Shown here piece by piece: positions 44,635 through 53,327 of a DNA stretch of 64,000 nt. The stretch covers positions 248,001 to 312,000 of the forward strand of contig NZ_JAOWCB010000002.1 of assembly GCF_026420845.1 (NCBI RefSeq). The letters are read 5' to 3'. The DNA comes from Streptomyces sp. PR69 (GTDB lineage Bacteria > Actinomycetota > Actinomycetes > Streptomycetales > Streptomycetaceae). How positions within the stretch are numbered: the first letter of the stretch is position 1; each line of letters starts with the position of its first letter. The position numbers and the translations under genes are program-made. Below the pieces are notes generated by a model that did no database searches, was not told the origin of the DNA, and saw only the letters and a program-made list of their open reading frames with translations.

Positions 44635-46200
44635 TTGATCAAGCTGCGTCTGACCCCGTATGCGGACAGCTGTTGGGAATGGGACGGCCGTCGCTATGTC
44701 ACCGCCGATGGCACGAGCGAAGTCGTCCCGTACCGGCACCCCATGCTGGAGCACATCGCCATCACCGACGGCACCCGTACGCTCCTCGTCGTACGCGAGC
44801 GCGTCTCCGGCAGGCAGCCACCCGCCACAGCCCTGCATGCCGCGTCGCCAGGTGATCTCGACAAAGCCCGTACTCTCGCCGAGCAGTGGCCGACAGACTA
44901 CGTCCTGGTAGAGACCGCCGCAGAGCTCCCAGTCCGGGTGTCCGTCGGCCCTTCCGGCATCGCTCCCCTCTACGTCGCCCACGACGACAGAAGCCTGTAC
45001 GGCTCCTGGGACATGGCCGACCTCGCTGACCACGCCGACGGGTTAAGCCCCCGTGAAGTCGCCCGCCTGCTGATCTACCGCCCCCGGTACAGCACCGAAA
45101 CCGTGTTCCGCGGCATCAACCGGATCACCGAACGCGCCACCGCTGTCTACGGCGGCCACCTGCATATCCGCTATCCCGAACCAGCCCTGCACAGCGGGCC
45201 GCGCGACCTCCACGAGGACGCCGACGTCCTGGACGCCTTCGTGACCGCGATGGACGACGCGCTAGACATCCGCCCTCTGGACTCGGCAACCGCCGTCTTC
45301 CACCTGACAGGAGGCTTCGACTCGGGCACCGTGGCAACCCGCGCCGCTGAACGCTTCCCTCATCGGTTCGCCACATCAACGCTGCTGATTGGCGGGCCAG
45401 GCCGTGACTCCCAGCTCCGGCGTCGCAAACAGATCCGGGATGCGGTGAGTTTCCTCGGCAACGACTTCGTCGTCGACGCCATGGAACACCCACCGCTGCA
45501 CCCACGGTGCGCACGGGTGCGCGGCGAGCGGATCAGTCCGTACGAGGGACCCTTGCATCACCCGTTCACCCAGCTCACCACGCTGCTGGCGGAGCACGGG
45601 ACCCGCACCGTCCTCACTGGACTCGGCGGCGACGAGATGGTCGCACTGTCCCAGCAGGAGCACCCGCACAAGTCCATGGGCGAGATCGGCGATGAACTGC
45701 CGTGGGTCGGCAAGCGCGCACGGGAGGCGTTGGAGTATGCGGATGACTCAATCGCGCCGCCGGCCATCGTCAATTCCATGACGCTGCTGTCGCTGGAGAC
45801 CGCCGCTCCCGTACTGCTACGCGCCGGTATCTGGCCAGTGCATCCCTTCGCCGACCCTGGCATGATCCAACTCGGTGAGTGGCTTCCCTTCCACTGGCGT
45901 GAGCTCAAGCAGCTCCAGCGCCGACGTCTGGCCACGCTCGGACTCGGCCCTGATGTCATTGAGTCCCGGGAGCGCGAGTCGTTCGCCGAAGTCGTCCAGC
46001 ACACGCTCACCGCACACGCGCGCGCCTTGCTTGTCCGCATGCTGCACGAAGGATCGCCACTCTTCGAGGAGGGGCTGGTCGACGCCGACGGACTACAGCG
46101 CGCCGTGCGGCGGCTGGACACCGGCCCGTACCGGGAGGATGGCGATGCCCAGCTCCTGGAAGTCATCGACCTCCACCTCGCCACCCAAGCATTCCTGTAG
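44635..46200 (+). CDS. asparagine-synthetase-like ligase (macrolactam cyclase candidate)
   Basis: 521 residues, TTG start with GGAGG 6 nt upstream; no better start in frame. The C-terminal synthetase domain keeps the ATP pyrophosphatase loop as LTGGFDSGT (around 223-231) and GLGGDEMVAL (around 329-338). The N-terminal glutaminase half is present in outline but the nucleophile Cys2 is absent (MIKLRLTP), so it cannot take ammonia from glutamine. Loss of Cys2 is a feature of lasso cyclases and other amide-forming relatives, which adenylate a carboxylate and attack with an internal amine. Probable partner of the peptide encoded immediately upstream. Confidence 0.8.
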   Translation: MIKLRLTPYADSCWEWDGRRYVTADGTSEVVPYRHPMLEHIAITDGTRTLLVVRERVSGRQPPATALHAASPGDLDKARTLAEQWPTDYVLVETAAELPVRVSVGPSGIAPLYVAHDDRSLYGSWDMADLADHADGLSPREVARLLIYRPRYSTETVFRGINRITERATAVYGGHLHIRYPEPALHSGPRDLHEDADVLDAFVTAMDDALDIRPLDSATAVFHLTGGFDSGTVATRAAERFPHRFATSTLLIGGPGRDSQLRRRKQIRDAVSFLGNDFVVDAMEHPPLHPRCARVRGERISPYEGPLHHPFTQLTTLLAEHGTRTVLTGLGGDEMVALSQQEHPHKSMGEIGDELPWVGKRAREALEYADDSIAPPAIVNSMTLLSLETAAPVLLRAGIWPVHPFADPGMIQLGEWLPFHWRELKQLQRRRLATLGLGPDVIESRERESFAEVVQHTLTAHARALLVRMLHEGSPLFEEGLVDADGLQRAVRRLDTGPYREDGDAQLLEVIDLHLATQAFL

Positions 46201-46225
46201 CCCCAGCTCGACGAGGAGACCGGCC

Positions 46226-46813
46226 GTGTACGTCATGCGTCCCGCCACCGCCGACGACGCTGCCGCCATCAAGGCGGTGGTCTTCGCCCGCTCCGCATGG
46301 CTGGAGGAGCGCGGTCTGCCCAGTTGGCGCAACAGCGCGGAAAACCTGGCCGAGCAGGCGGAGAACAGCGACGGCTCGATGTGGCTCCTCGTCGAGAGCG
46401 GGACGGGACGCGTCGTGGGCTGCACGACCGTCCAGCAGCAGGCCCCGCCTTGGGGATGGACAGAACAAGAGCTCGCCGAGCCCGCCGACTACCTGTACTC
46501 GACCGTCACCGATCCCGCCGACCGAAAGCACCGGCCCGGTACCGTGATCGCGCTATGGGCCGTGGACCGAGCGGCCCGGACCGGCAGGACGTGGGTCCGG
46601 CGCGGCTGTATGTTCTCCGGCCTCGTCAGGTACTACGAGACCCAGGGCTTCCAGCTGCTCCATGAAGTCCAGCGCAGCCGCAACCGCGTCTACCTCATGG
46701 CACGCAAAGCCGAGATGTTCAGAAAACTCCGTTCGTACGTTCTCACCAAGCGCCCCCAGACGGTCGGGCCCCGGCCAGGCACCCTGCACCCGGACGAGGA
46801 CACGAGCGGCTAG
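46226..46813 (+). CDS. GNAT family acetyltransferase with captured C-terminus
   Basis: 195 residues, GTG 46226 with GAGGAG 7 nt upstream. GNAT core with VIALWAVDRAARTGRTWVRR and LVRYYETQGFQLLHEVQ as motif A/B region. The tail LHPDEDTSG is the same as the TetR protein's last residues because the final codons lie in the right copy of the flanking repeat. It starts 25 bp after the ligase gene, implying one operon. In albusnodin-type lasso loci an acetyltransferase acetylates the peptide; a similar role here is speculative. Confidence 0.8.
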   Translation: MYVMRPATADDAAAIKAVVFARSAWLEERGLPSWRNSAENLAEQAENSDGSMWLLVESGTGRVVGCTTVQQQAPPWGWTEQELAEPADYLYSTVTDPADRKHRPGTVIALWAVDRAARTGRTWVRRGCMFSGLVRYYETQGFQLLHEVQRSRNRVYLMARKAEMFRKLRSYVLTKRPQTVGPRPGTLHPDEDTSG

Positions 46814-46834
46814 CCGTACATGCGGCGCATCGCG
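46782..46834. repeat. right flanking direct repeat of the island
   Basis: Blocks A (46782-46808) and B (46809-46834) are contiguous and match the left repeat perfectly (53 of 53 bases after removing the left 16-bp insertion). This copy provides the stop of the GNAT gene and the true end of the SseB-like gene, whose stop codons overlap here. Confidence 0.92.
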
Positions 46835-47274
46835 AAGTCGACCATCTGCTCAACGGCCTTCGCGTCGAAGACCATGCGGTGGTCGCCCTCCATGTCGAGG
46901 ACGAAGCCGTAGCCGGTCGGCAGCAGGTCGATCACCTCGGCCCCGGTGATCACGAAGTACTTGGACTCCTTGCCCGCGTACCGCCGCAGCTGCTTCAGCG
47001 ACGTGAACATGGGGATCACCGGCTGCTGGGTGTTGTGCAGCGCCAGAAAGCCCGGGTTGTCGCCCCTCGGGCAGTACACCTTCGAGGTCGCGAAGATCTG
47101 CTGGAAGTCCTCCGCGGACAGCGACCCGGTCGTGAACGCCCGCACGGCGTCGGCGAGCGACGGCGGCGACGGCTCGGGGTACAGCGGCGGCTGCTGCGCG
47201 TACCCGCCCTGCATGGGCTGCTGGGGCTGGCCGTACTGCTGCTGGGCGCCCAGGTTCTGGTCGTAGCCGTACAT
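46810..47274 (-). CDS. SseB-like protein
   Basis: 154 residues. A Gln/Gly/Tyr/Pro-rich N-terminus (QQQYGQPQQPMQGGYAQQPP) precedes an SseB N-terminal-like domain (VYCPRGDNPGFLALHNTQQP, FVITGAEVIDLLPTGYGFVL). SseB-like proteins of actinomycetes are cytoplasmic and of unclear function. TACGCT ends 7 nt before the ATG and no ribosome-binding site is visible, so it may be leaderless. Its last codons form block B of the island repeat, and a second copy of them lies at 42025-42050. Confidence 0.82.
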   Translation of the reverse strand: MYGYDQNLGAQQQYGQPQQPMQGGYAQQPPLYPEPSPPSLADAVRAFTTGSLSAEDFQQIFATSKVYCPRGDNPGFLALHNTQQPVIPMFTSLKQLRRYAGKESKYFVITGAEVIDLLPTGYGFVLDMEGDHRMVFDAKAVEQMVDFAMRRMYG

Positions 47275-47527
47275 GGACGCAAGCGTACTGAGTCCGGCCC
47301 GCCGCCATGACCGGCGTACGGCGAGAACGGGACGCGGCCACTGCGCCCCGCGCGCAACCGGCAGCCGGATTGCGCGCCTGCCTGGCGAACGGCAGCCAAT
47401 CAGCGACTACGCCTCCGAACTATGCCGCCCCAGCCCCTAGCCTGATCACCCTCTGCGACTGCCAGTGACGGTACGCAGTGACGCACGGTCAGCGACCCTC
47501 AGTTCGACAGTTCTGGAGGACAGCACC

Positions 47528-49203
47528 ATGACCTCACGCCGCAGATTCCTCGGCATGGCCGGAGCAGCCGCCGCCACCGCGACCCTGCTGGAGATCATGA
47601 CCGGAGCCGTATCCGCCGACGCCGCGCCCGCCACAGACGGCCTGTTCCGCCCGGCCGCGGCGAAGGCGACGGCAAGACCGTCGCGGTCCTCGGCGCCGGC
47701 CCCGCCGGGCTGACCGCCGCGCTGAGACTGCTGGAGGCGGGTTACGGCGTCACCGTCCTGGAGGCGACGGGCCGCGTCTGCGGGCGCACCCTCACCGCGC
47801 GCCCCGGCGACACCATCACCGAAGTCTGGGACGACGGCTCCGTCCACACCCAGACCTGCGCATTCAGCGAGGGCCTCTATCTCAACCTCGGGGCCGGCCG
47901 CATCCCGTACCACCACCGGCGGGTGATCAAGCTCTGCCGGAAGCTCAAAGTCCCCCTGGAGCCGTACATCCACACCACCACGGCCAATCTGTACCAGTCC
48001 GACCAGGCATGGCACGGCGCGCCCAAGCACAACCGCCGCATCGCCAACGACACCCGCGGCCATATCGCCGAGTACCTCGCACGGGTCGTGTCCAAGGCGT
48101 CCCAGTCCGACGACGGGCTCACCCCGCAGCAGCGCGACCGCTTTGTGAAGCTGCTCATCGGGTTCGGCGCGCTCGACAAGACCGACCGGAGCTACTCCGG
48201 CTCCACCCGTTCCGGCCTGGCCAAGCCGATCAGCGTGACGCAGATGGAGGAGCCGGCCGACCCGCTGGCGCTCAGCGATCTCCTGGCCGCCCCATTCTGG
48301 GACCACGGCTTCTACCAGGACTGCCACTGGCACTGGCATACGACCCTGTTCCAGCCGGTCGGCGGCATGGACACCATCTGGCGCATGCTGGCCGCCGCGC
48401 TGCCCAAGGGCACGATCACCTACAACGCACCCGTCGACGGCATCGCGCTGGACGGCGACGGCGTACGCGTCACCTGGACGGAAGACGGCGAGGAGCGGTC
48501 GGACCGCTTCGACTACTGCCTGAGCAACATCCCCCTCCCGGTCCTGCGGGACGGCATCGCCCTCGACGGCTTCTCCGGCGACTTCCTCACAGCCGTCAAG
48601 AAGGCTCCCTTCGCGCCCGCGTGCAAGGTCGGCTGGCAGGCCAACCGCCGCTTCTGGGAGTCCGACAAGTACGAGATCTACGGCGGCATCAGCCGTGTCG
48701 ACCACGAGATCGAGCAGATCTGGTACCCGTCCAACGACTACTTCTCTCCCGACGACAAAGGCACGCTCACCGGCGCGTACTGCTCCTACGCCCGCGCGAC
48801 CACGCTGGGCGACCGCCCCCACGCGGAACGGCTGCGCGTCGCCCGCGACGGCGCGACCAAGCTGCATGACGAGTTTGCCAACCACGCGATCGTGCCCGAC
48901 GACCTCGGCATGTCGATCGCCTGGCACAAGGTGCCGTACATGCGGACCGCCTGGGCCGACTGGCGGCCCAGCAAGCCGGAGCACAAGGGCTGGTACTCCA
49001 CCCTGATCTACCCGCAGGGCGAGAACAACCACTTCCTCGTCATCGGCGACCAGGTCTCCGCCCTGCCCGGCTGGCAGGAGGGCGCGGTGATGTCCGCGGA
49101 GTGGGCCTACGAGTGGATCACCTCGGCCAAGCCGCTGGCCCGCCGCCCGATCCGCCGGGTCCCGGACGCCCGGGAACTCACGACGGGCCAGTCCGCGGAC
49201 TGA
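47528..49203 (+). pseudogene. Tat-exported flavin amine oxidase, frameshifted
   Basis: ATG 47528 (GGAGG upstream) opens a frame with a Tat signal, SRRRFLGMAGAAAATATLL, which stops at 47713. The rest, from the FAD-binding GAGPAGLTAALRLLEAG to 49203, is in another frame. Adding one G in the CCGCGGCG run near 47655-47663 would give one continuous protein of about 558 residues joining the signal to the Rossmann loop. The body has the flavin amine oxidase features (TGRVCGRT, LGAGRIPYHHR). The broken copy could be a real mutation or a sequence error. If intact it would oxidise amines or L-amino acids outside the cell. Confidence 0.82.
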
Positions 49204-49212
49204 CCCTTTGTG

Positions 49213-49497
49213 TCACTGCTCCGCCCGCAGCGCCCTGATGAACGGGGCCCAGGCGCGGGCGGAGACGGTGACGACGGGGCCGTGGGGGACCTTGGAGTCC
49301 CGCACGGGGACGAGGCCGGGGAGATGGTCGGCGACCTCGACGCAGTCGCCGCCGGAGGTGTTGCTGTAGCTGCTCTTACGCCAGCGGCCCGCGCCCGGGA
49401 AGACCTCCGCCACTTCGACGCAGTTGCCGCCAGAGGTGTTGCTGTAGCTGCTCCTACGCCAAGTGGCGCAGCTCAAGTCAACGTGTCTGCTTACCAT
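49213..49497 (-). CDS. DUF397 protein with duplicated motif
   Basis: 94 residues. The DUF397 motif W-R-R/K-SSYSNTSGG-N/D-CVEVA occurs twice, 26 residues apart, where most family members have one. The gene starts 20 bp inside the end of the upstream XRE gene. DUF397 proteins pair with Scr1-type XRE regulators in toxin-antitoxin-like or developmental control modules (abaA/whiJ type). Small cytoplasmic protein. Confidence 0.88.
   Translation of the reverse strand: MVSRHVDLSCATWRRSSYSNTSGGNCVEVAEVFPGAGRWRKSSYSNTSGGDCVEVADHLPGLVPVRDSKVPHGPVVTVSARAWAPFIRALRAEQ
49338..49456 (-). repeat. 78-bp internal duplication in DUF397 gene
   Basis: The stretches starting at 49338 and 49416 are nearly identical for about 40 bp and are spaced by 78 bp (26 codons). 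They encode the two SSYSNTSGG motifs. High identity at synonymous sites indicates a recent in-frame duplication. Confidence 0.8.
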
Positions 49498-50332
49498 TTC
49501 GGTAGTCCTCTGCAGTCGCCTCGATCATGGCGAGGGACGCCTCCGGCGGCAGTGCGGCGGCCCTCAGCAGATCGTATGACCTCTGATACCGCTTCACGAG
49601 CCCCGGGTCGTCCACGGTTGTTCCATGGTGCTGCGACTCCGTGTAGAAGAGCGGCGGCGCGTCGGCGAAGGTCAGCGTCATCGCGTTGCCGAGCATCAGC
49701 GGATGAGCCCCGGCATTCCACGGGAGGACCTGTGCAAGAAGTCTGCCTCGCCGCCCCAGGACGAGGACGCGCTCAAGCTGCTCGGCCATCTGTTCCGGCG
49801 GCAGGATCGGCAGCCGAAGCAGCGATTCGTGCAGGATCACCCAGTATGCGGGAGTCGTGCGGTCATCCTTGAAGAGGCTGGCCCGACTCAATCGCGCCTG
49901 GACCTTCTCCTCAGTCTTCTCGTGCTGCTCGAAGGGGCACTCCGCTCGGAACAGCGCCCGTACGTAGGCTTCCGTCTGCAACAGTCCGGGGAACACTGTC
50001 GGTGCCCACTGCTCAATGGTGTCCGCGTGCTTCTCGGCCTCCAGAATCCGCTCGAAGTACGGGGCATGGCCCCGCTTCCGCGCCTTCCGTACGTCTTCAC
50101 AACGCCGCTCGAAGAAGCCGTCCGTCTTCAGCACCTGGTCCATATGCCGTGCCAGCGCCGCCGGCATGCGCCGCTCGCCCCGTTCGATCTCGCTGAGGTA
50201 GCTGACGCCGTAGAAGCTGCCCTCCACGGCCATCTGAAGCGTCAGCCCCGCCGCCTCCCGCTGGTAGCGCAACTCCGCGCCGTAGAACTCCGGGACGCTC
50301 GCCGAGCCGTCAATCTCCTTGCGCACAGCCAT
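49478..50332 (-). CDS. Scr1-family XRE regulator (antitoxin-like)
   Basis: 284 residues; ATG 50332. The N-terminal helix-turn-helix (ELRYQREAAGLTLQMAVEG, FYGVSYLSEIERGERRMP) is followed by the Scr1 domain with IEQWAPTVFPGLLQTEAYVR, the marker of this streptomycete group, and FADAPPLFYTESQHHG. These regulators act with DUF397 partners in development and antibiotic control. Overlap of 20 bp with the DUF397 gene indicates one unit. Divergent from a small protein and an anti-sigma-like ATPase gene. Confidence 0.92.
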   Translation of the reverse strand: MAVRKEIDGSASVPEFYGAELRYQREAAGLTLQMAVEGSFYGVSYLSEIERGERRMPAALARHMDQVLKTDGFFERRCEDVRKARKRGHAPYFERILEAEKHADTIEQWAPTVFPGLLQTEAYVRALFRAECPFEQHEKTEEKVQARLSRASLFKDDRTTPAYWVILHESLLRLPILPPEQMAEQLERVLVLGRRGRLLAQVLPWNAGAHPLMLGNAMTLTFADAPPLFYTESQHHGTTVDDPGLVKRYQRSYDLLRAAALPPEASLAMIEATAEDYRNGKQTR

Positions 50333-50351
50333 CAGTGATCGCCTTTCACAC

Positions 50352-50432
50352 CCAGTGCCGTGGTCCTCAAACCCCTTCCACGGTACGGACCGCCACGCCA
50401 CTGTGTGAGCGATTCGTCACAGCACGCACTGG
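50352..50432. promoter_or_regulatory. nested inverted repeats in the divergent XRE promoter
   Basis: CCAGTGC (50352-50358) and GCACTGG (50426-50432) are perfect distal arms; inside, CCGTGG (50358-50363) pairs with CCACGG (50378-50383). They fill the 113-bp gap between the Scr1-type regulator and the small protein gene and could be its operator. Confidence 0.35.
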
Positions 50433-50445
50433 AAGGCGTACCCCC

Positions 50446-50694
50446 ATGACCGACACCCCCGCCAACACCAACACCGGCCCCGACCACGCCCGCGACGCCG
50501 ACGCCTGCGTCGAGAGCCTCCGTGCCGCGCTCATCGCGCACGGCATCCTGCTGCCCTCGCTCCGGCTGGACCTGCCCACGTACGCGAGCTACCACGTGCC
50601 GCCGCTCGTCGCGCTGGGCAACTGCAACCTCGCCACCGCGCGGCGGCTGACGGAAGCGCTGGAACAGTCGGCCGTCGCGGACGGCGATCGATGA
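50446..50694 (+). CDS. small hypothetical protein coupled to ATPase gene
   Basis: 82 residues, ATG 50446 with GGAAGG upstream. Asp/Ala/Thr-rich N-terminus, then a helical region RAALIAHGILLPSLRLDL and ATARRLTEALEQ. No family recognised with certainty; similar short proteins accompany Scr1/ATPase loci in Streptomyces. Its TGA overlaps the next ATG (ATGA), so translation is coupled. Confidence 0.75.
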   Translation: MTDTPANTNTGPDHARDADACVESLRAALIAHGILLPSLRLDLPTYASYHVPPLVALGNCNLATARRLTEALEQSAVADGDR

Positions 50695-51074
50695 GGCCGC
50701 TCACGCTCGACCTGCTGGCCCTCCCCAAGGCGGTCCCCGAGCTGCGCCGCGCGGTCAGCGGGCACCTCGGGCGGCCCTGCCCAGACGTACAGCTCTGCCT
50801 GACGGAGCTGGTCACGAACGTCATCACGCACCTCGGGGAGGGCACCCCGGTGACCGTCCGGATCGCATCCACCGCGGACGGCGGCCGCACCCGCATCGAG
50901 GTGACCGACCCGGACCCCCACGCCTGGCCGGCGCCCCGGCGCGCCGCCGGCAGCGACGAGTCGGGCCGCGGCCTCGCACTGCTCGCGGCCACCGCGAGCC
51001 GCTGGGGCGTCACGCACGGCCCGGCGGCCAAAACGGTCTGGTGCGAAGTGCCCGGCAGGTCGCCGTCCAGGTGA
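50691..51074 (+). CDS. anti-sigma-type ATP-binding protein (HATPase)
   Basis: 127 residues, GHKL fold of the RsbW/SpoIIAB kind: N box LTELVTNVITHL, G1 region IEVTDPDPHA, G2 region SGRGLALLAATAS. Such small kinases bind sigma factors or anti-anti-sigma proteins. Position beside Scr1 and DUF397 genes reproduces the abaA-like regulatory locus of Streptomyces. Start overlaps the stop of the preceding gene. Confidence 0.85.
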   Translation: MRPLTLDLLALPKAVPELRRAVSGHLGRPCPDVQLCLTELVTNVITHLGEGTPVTVRIASTADGGRTRIEVTDPDPHAWPAPRRAAGSDESGRGLALLAATASRWGVTHGPAAKTVWCEVPGRSPSR

Positions 51075-51221
51075 GCGCGATCGCGTCACCGGGGGTGGCA
51101 CAGCGTCGTCCGGCGGCAGACGGACCGCCGGAAACCGGCCACCCCCCGCGACCGCACGACGACCCTCCGTACCGGTTCCGGCGAGGCGCGTCACAGATGC
51201 CCGGAAGGGGTTGCTTCTTAT

Positions 51222-51233
51222 TACCGACGGGTA
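51222..51233. promoter_or_regulatory. short palindrome upstream of acyl-CoA dehydrogenase
   Basis: TACC (51222-51225) and GGTA (51230-51233) flank GACG, within TTATTACCGACGGGTAGC. Motifs of this shape are common operators of TetR-type fatty-acid regulators in actinobacteria. It lies about 70 bp before the dehydrogenase ATG. Confidence 0.35.
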
Positions 51234-51303
51234 GCATCATCGGAGCTACTTGCTGGTATGCAAATGAGGAACCCTGCCTCCCGATCCTTACGGAGCCGTC
51301 GCC

Positions 51304-53130
51304 ATGGGGCACTACAAGTCGAATCTCCGCGACATCGAGTTCAACCTCTTCGAGGTGCTCGGCCGCGACAAGCTGTACGGCACCGGCCCGTTCGCGGAGA
51401 TGGACGTCGAGACCGCCAAGAGCATTCTTGAGGAGATCGCGCGCCTCGCGGAGAACGACCTGGCCGCGTCCTTCGAGGACGCCGACCGGAATCCGCCGGT
51501 CTTCGACCCGGAGACCAACACCGCGCCGGTGCCCGCGTCCTTCAAGAAGAGCTACCAGGCGTTCATGGACTCCGAGTACTGGCGGCTCGGCCTGCCCGAG
51601 GAGATCGGCGGCACCACCTCGCCGCGCTCGCTGATCTGGTCGTACGCGGAGCTGCTGCTCGGCTCGAACCCGGCGATCTGGATGTACTCGTCCGGCCCCG
51701 CCTTCGCGGGCATCCTCTTCACGGAGGGCAACGAGGTCCAGAAGAAGATCGCGCAGATCGCGGTCGAGAAGCAGTGGGGCTCCACCATGGTCCTCACCGA
51801 GCCGGACGCCGGCTCGGACGTCGGCGCGGGCCGGACGAAGGCCGTGCAGCAGGAGGACGGCTCCTGGCACATCGAGGGCGTGAAGCGCTTCATCACGTCC
51901 GGTGAGCACGACATGTCGGAGAACATCCTCCACTACGTGCTGGCGCGTCCCGAGGGCGCGGGCCCGGGCACCAAGGGCCTGTCCCTGTTCCTCGTCCCGA
52001 AGTACCACTTCGACTTCGAGACCGGCGAGCTGGGCGAGCGCAACGGCGTGTACGCCACCAACGTCGAGCACAAGATGGGCCTCAAGGCCTCCAACACCTG
52101 CGAGATGACGTTCGGCGACAAGCACCCCGCCAAGGGCTGGCTGATCGGCGACAAGCACGACGGCATCCGCCAGATGTTCATGATCATCGAGTTCGCGCGG
52201 ATGATGGTCGGCACGAAGGCCATCGCCACGCTGTCCACCGGCTACCTGAACGCGCTGGAGTACGCCAAGGAGCGCGTCCAGGGCTCGGACCTGGTGAACT
52301 TCATGGACAAGACCGCGCCCAAGGTCACCATCACCCACCACCCCGACGTCCGCCGCTCGCTGATGACGCAGAAGGCGTACGCCGAGGGCATGCGGGCGCT
52401 GGTGCTCTACACCGCCTCCCTCCAGGACGACATCGCCCTCAAGGAGGCCGCGGGCGAGGACGCCAAGCAGCTCGTCGCGCTGAACGACCTGCTCCTGCCG
52501 ATCGTGAAGGGCTACGGCTCCGAGAAGTCGTACGAGCAGCTCGCCCAGTCCCTGCAGACCTTCGGCGGCTCCGGCTATCTGCAGGAGTACCCGATCGAGC
52601 AGTACATCCGCGACGCCAAGATCGACACCCTGTACGAGGGCACGACCGCGATCCAGGGCCAGGACTTCTTCTTCCGGAAGATCGTCCGCGACCAGGGCCA
52701 GGCGCTGAACGCCCTCTCCGAGGAGATCAAGAAGTTCCTGGCGGTCGGCACCGGCGGCGAGGAGCTGGCCCCGGCCCGCGACGCGCTCGCCAAGGCCGCG
52801 GTGGACCTGGAGGCGATGGTCGGCGCGATGACCAACGACCTCATCGCCACCGGCGACGACGTCAAGAACATCTACAAGGTGGGCCTGAACACCACCCGCC
52901 TGCTGATGGCCTCCGGCGATGTCGTGGTCGCCTATCTGCTGCTGCGCGGCGCGGCCGTCGCCGCGGAAAAGCTGCAGACCGCCTCCGCCAAGGACAAGGC
53001 GTTCTACGAGGGCAAGATCGCCGCCGCGAAGTTCTTCGCCGCGAACGTCCTGCCGCACGTCTCCGTCGAGCGCGCGCTCGCCGAGGGCGTGGACAGCGCG
53101 CTGATGGACCTGGACGAGGCCGCGTTCTGA
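51304..53130 (+). CDS. acyl-CoA dehydrogenase (FadE type)
   Basis: 608 residues, longer than the short-chain form. The FAD and substrate motifs are visible: [25 protein letters not shown], and [34 protein letters not shown], where the downstream Glu is the likely base. A C-terminal helical extension (about 465-608) marks the large FadE group. It introduces the alpha-beta double bond in fatty acyl-CoA. Monocistronic, with its own terminator. Confidence 0.95.
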   Translation: MGHYKSNLRDIEFNLFEVLGRDKLYGTGPFAEMDVETAKSILEEIARLAENDLAASFEDADRNPPVFDPETNTAPVPASFKKSYQAFMDSEYWRLGLPEEIGGTTSPRSLIWSYAELLLGSNPAIWMYSSGPAFAGILFTEGNEVQKKIAQIAVEKQWGSTMVLTEPDAGSDVGAGRTKAVQQEDGSWHIEGVKRFITSGEHDMSENILHYVLARPEGAGPGTKGLSLFLVPKYHFDFETGELGERNGVYATNVEHKMGLKASNTCEMTFGDKHPAKGWLIGDKHDGIRQMFMIIEFARMMVGTKAIATLSTGYLNALEYAKERVQGSDLVNFMDKTAPKVTITHHPDVRRSLMTQKAYAEGMRALVLYTASLQDDIALKEAAGEDAKQLVALNDLLLPIVKGYGSEKSYEQLAQSLQTFGGSGYLQEYPIEQYIRDAKIDTLYEGTTAIQGQDFFFRKIVRDQGQALNALSEEIKKFLAVGTGGEELAPARDALAKAAVDLEAMVGAMTNDLIATGDDVKNIYKVGLNTTRLLMASGDVVVAYLLLRGAAVAAEKLQTASAKDKAFYEGKIAAAKFFAANVLPHVSVERALAEGVDSALMDLDEAAF

Positions 53131-53176
53131 CGGCTCAGACGGCTCAGAGGGCTCAGACGGCTCTCGCCGCTTGATC

Positions 53177-53220
53177 ACGGGCGGCCCGCCTCCGGCACGA
53201 AACGGAGGCGGGCCGTCCGT
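53177..53220 (+). terminator. rho-independent terminator of the dehydrogenase gene
   Basis: CGGCCCGCCTCCG (53182-53194) pairs with CGGAGGCGGGCCG (53203-53215) around an 8-nt loop; with one G-T pair the stem extends to 53177-53220 (18 bp). CTTTCTCC follows, giving a modest U tract. Confidence 0.88.
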
Positions 53221-53327
53221 CTTTCTCCTCGGCTCACACCGCCGCCGTTCCCCGTTCGGGTGACCTTGTGTCGTATCGCCTGGGTAGGCTGAGTACACGG
53301 CCGAGAATCCCGTCCATGGGAGGAACC

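Larger units (their letters stand above)
42051..46834. mobile_element. candidate genomic island with RiPP-like genes
   Basis: The segment between the 53-bp direct repeats contains five genes that interrupt an ancestral convergent TetR/SseB-like pair. Base composition is visibly less GC-rich than the flanks, with more A/T third positions in the XRE regulator and ligase genes. No integrase or transposase is present, so entry was by recombination or by an element supplied in trans. Joining the repeats would rebuild a normal TetR-SseB junction with overlapping stops. Content: methyltransferase, XRE/TPR regulator, 53-aa peptide, asparagine-synthetase-like ligase, GNAT acetyltransferase. Confidence 0.8.

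Noticed and set aside
42051..46781. Classification as a canonical lasso peptide cluster
   Set aside because: No PqqD-like leader-binding protein, no B2 protease and no transporter are present, and the peptide does not match the lasso leader pattern or ring-position rule. Only the ligase and the GNAT argue for it.
47650..47713. Programmed frameshift in the flavin oxidase gene
   Set aside because: There is no slippery heptamer or downstream structure of the usual kind, and a simple one-base loss in a GC run explains the break.
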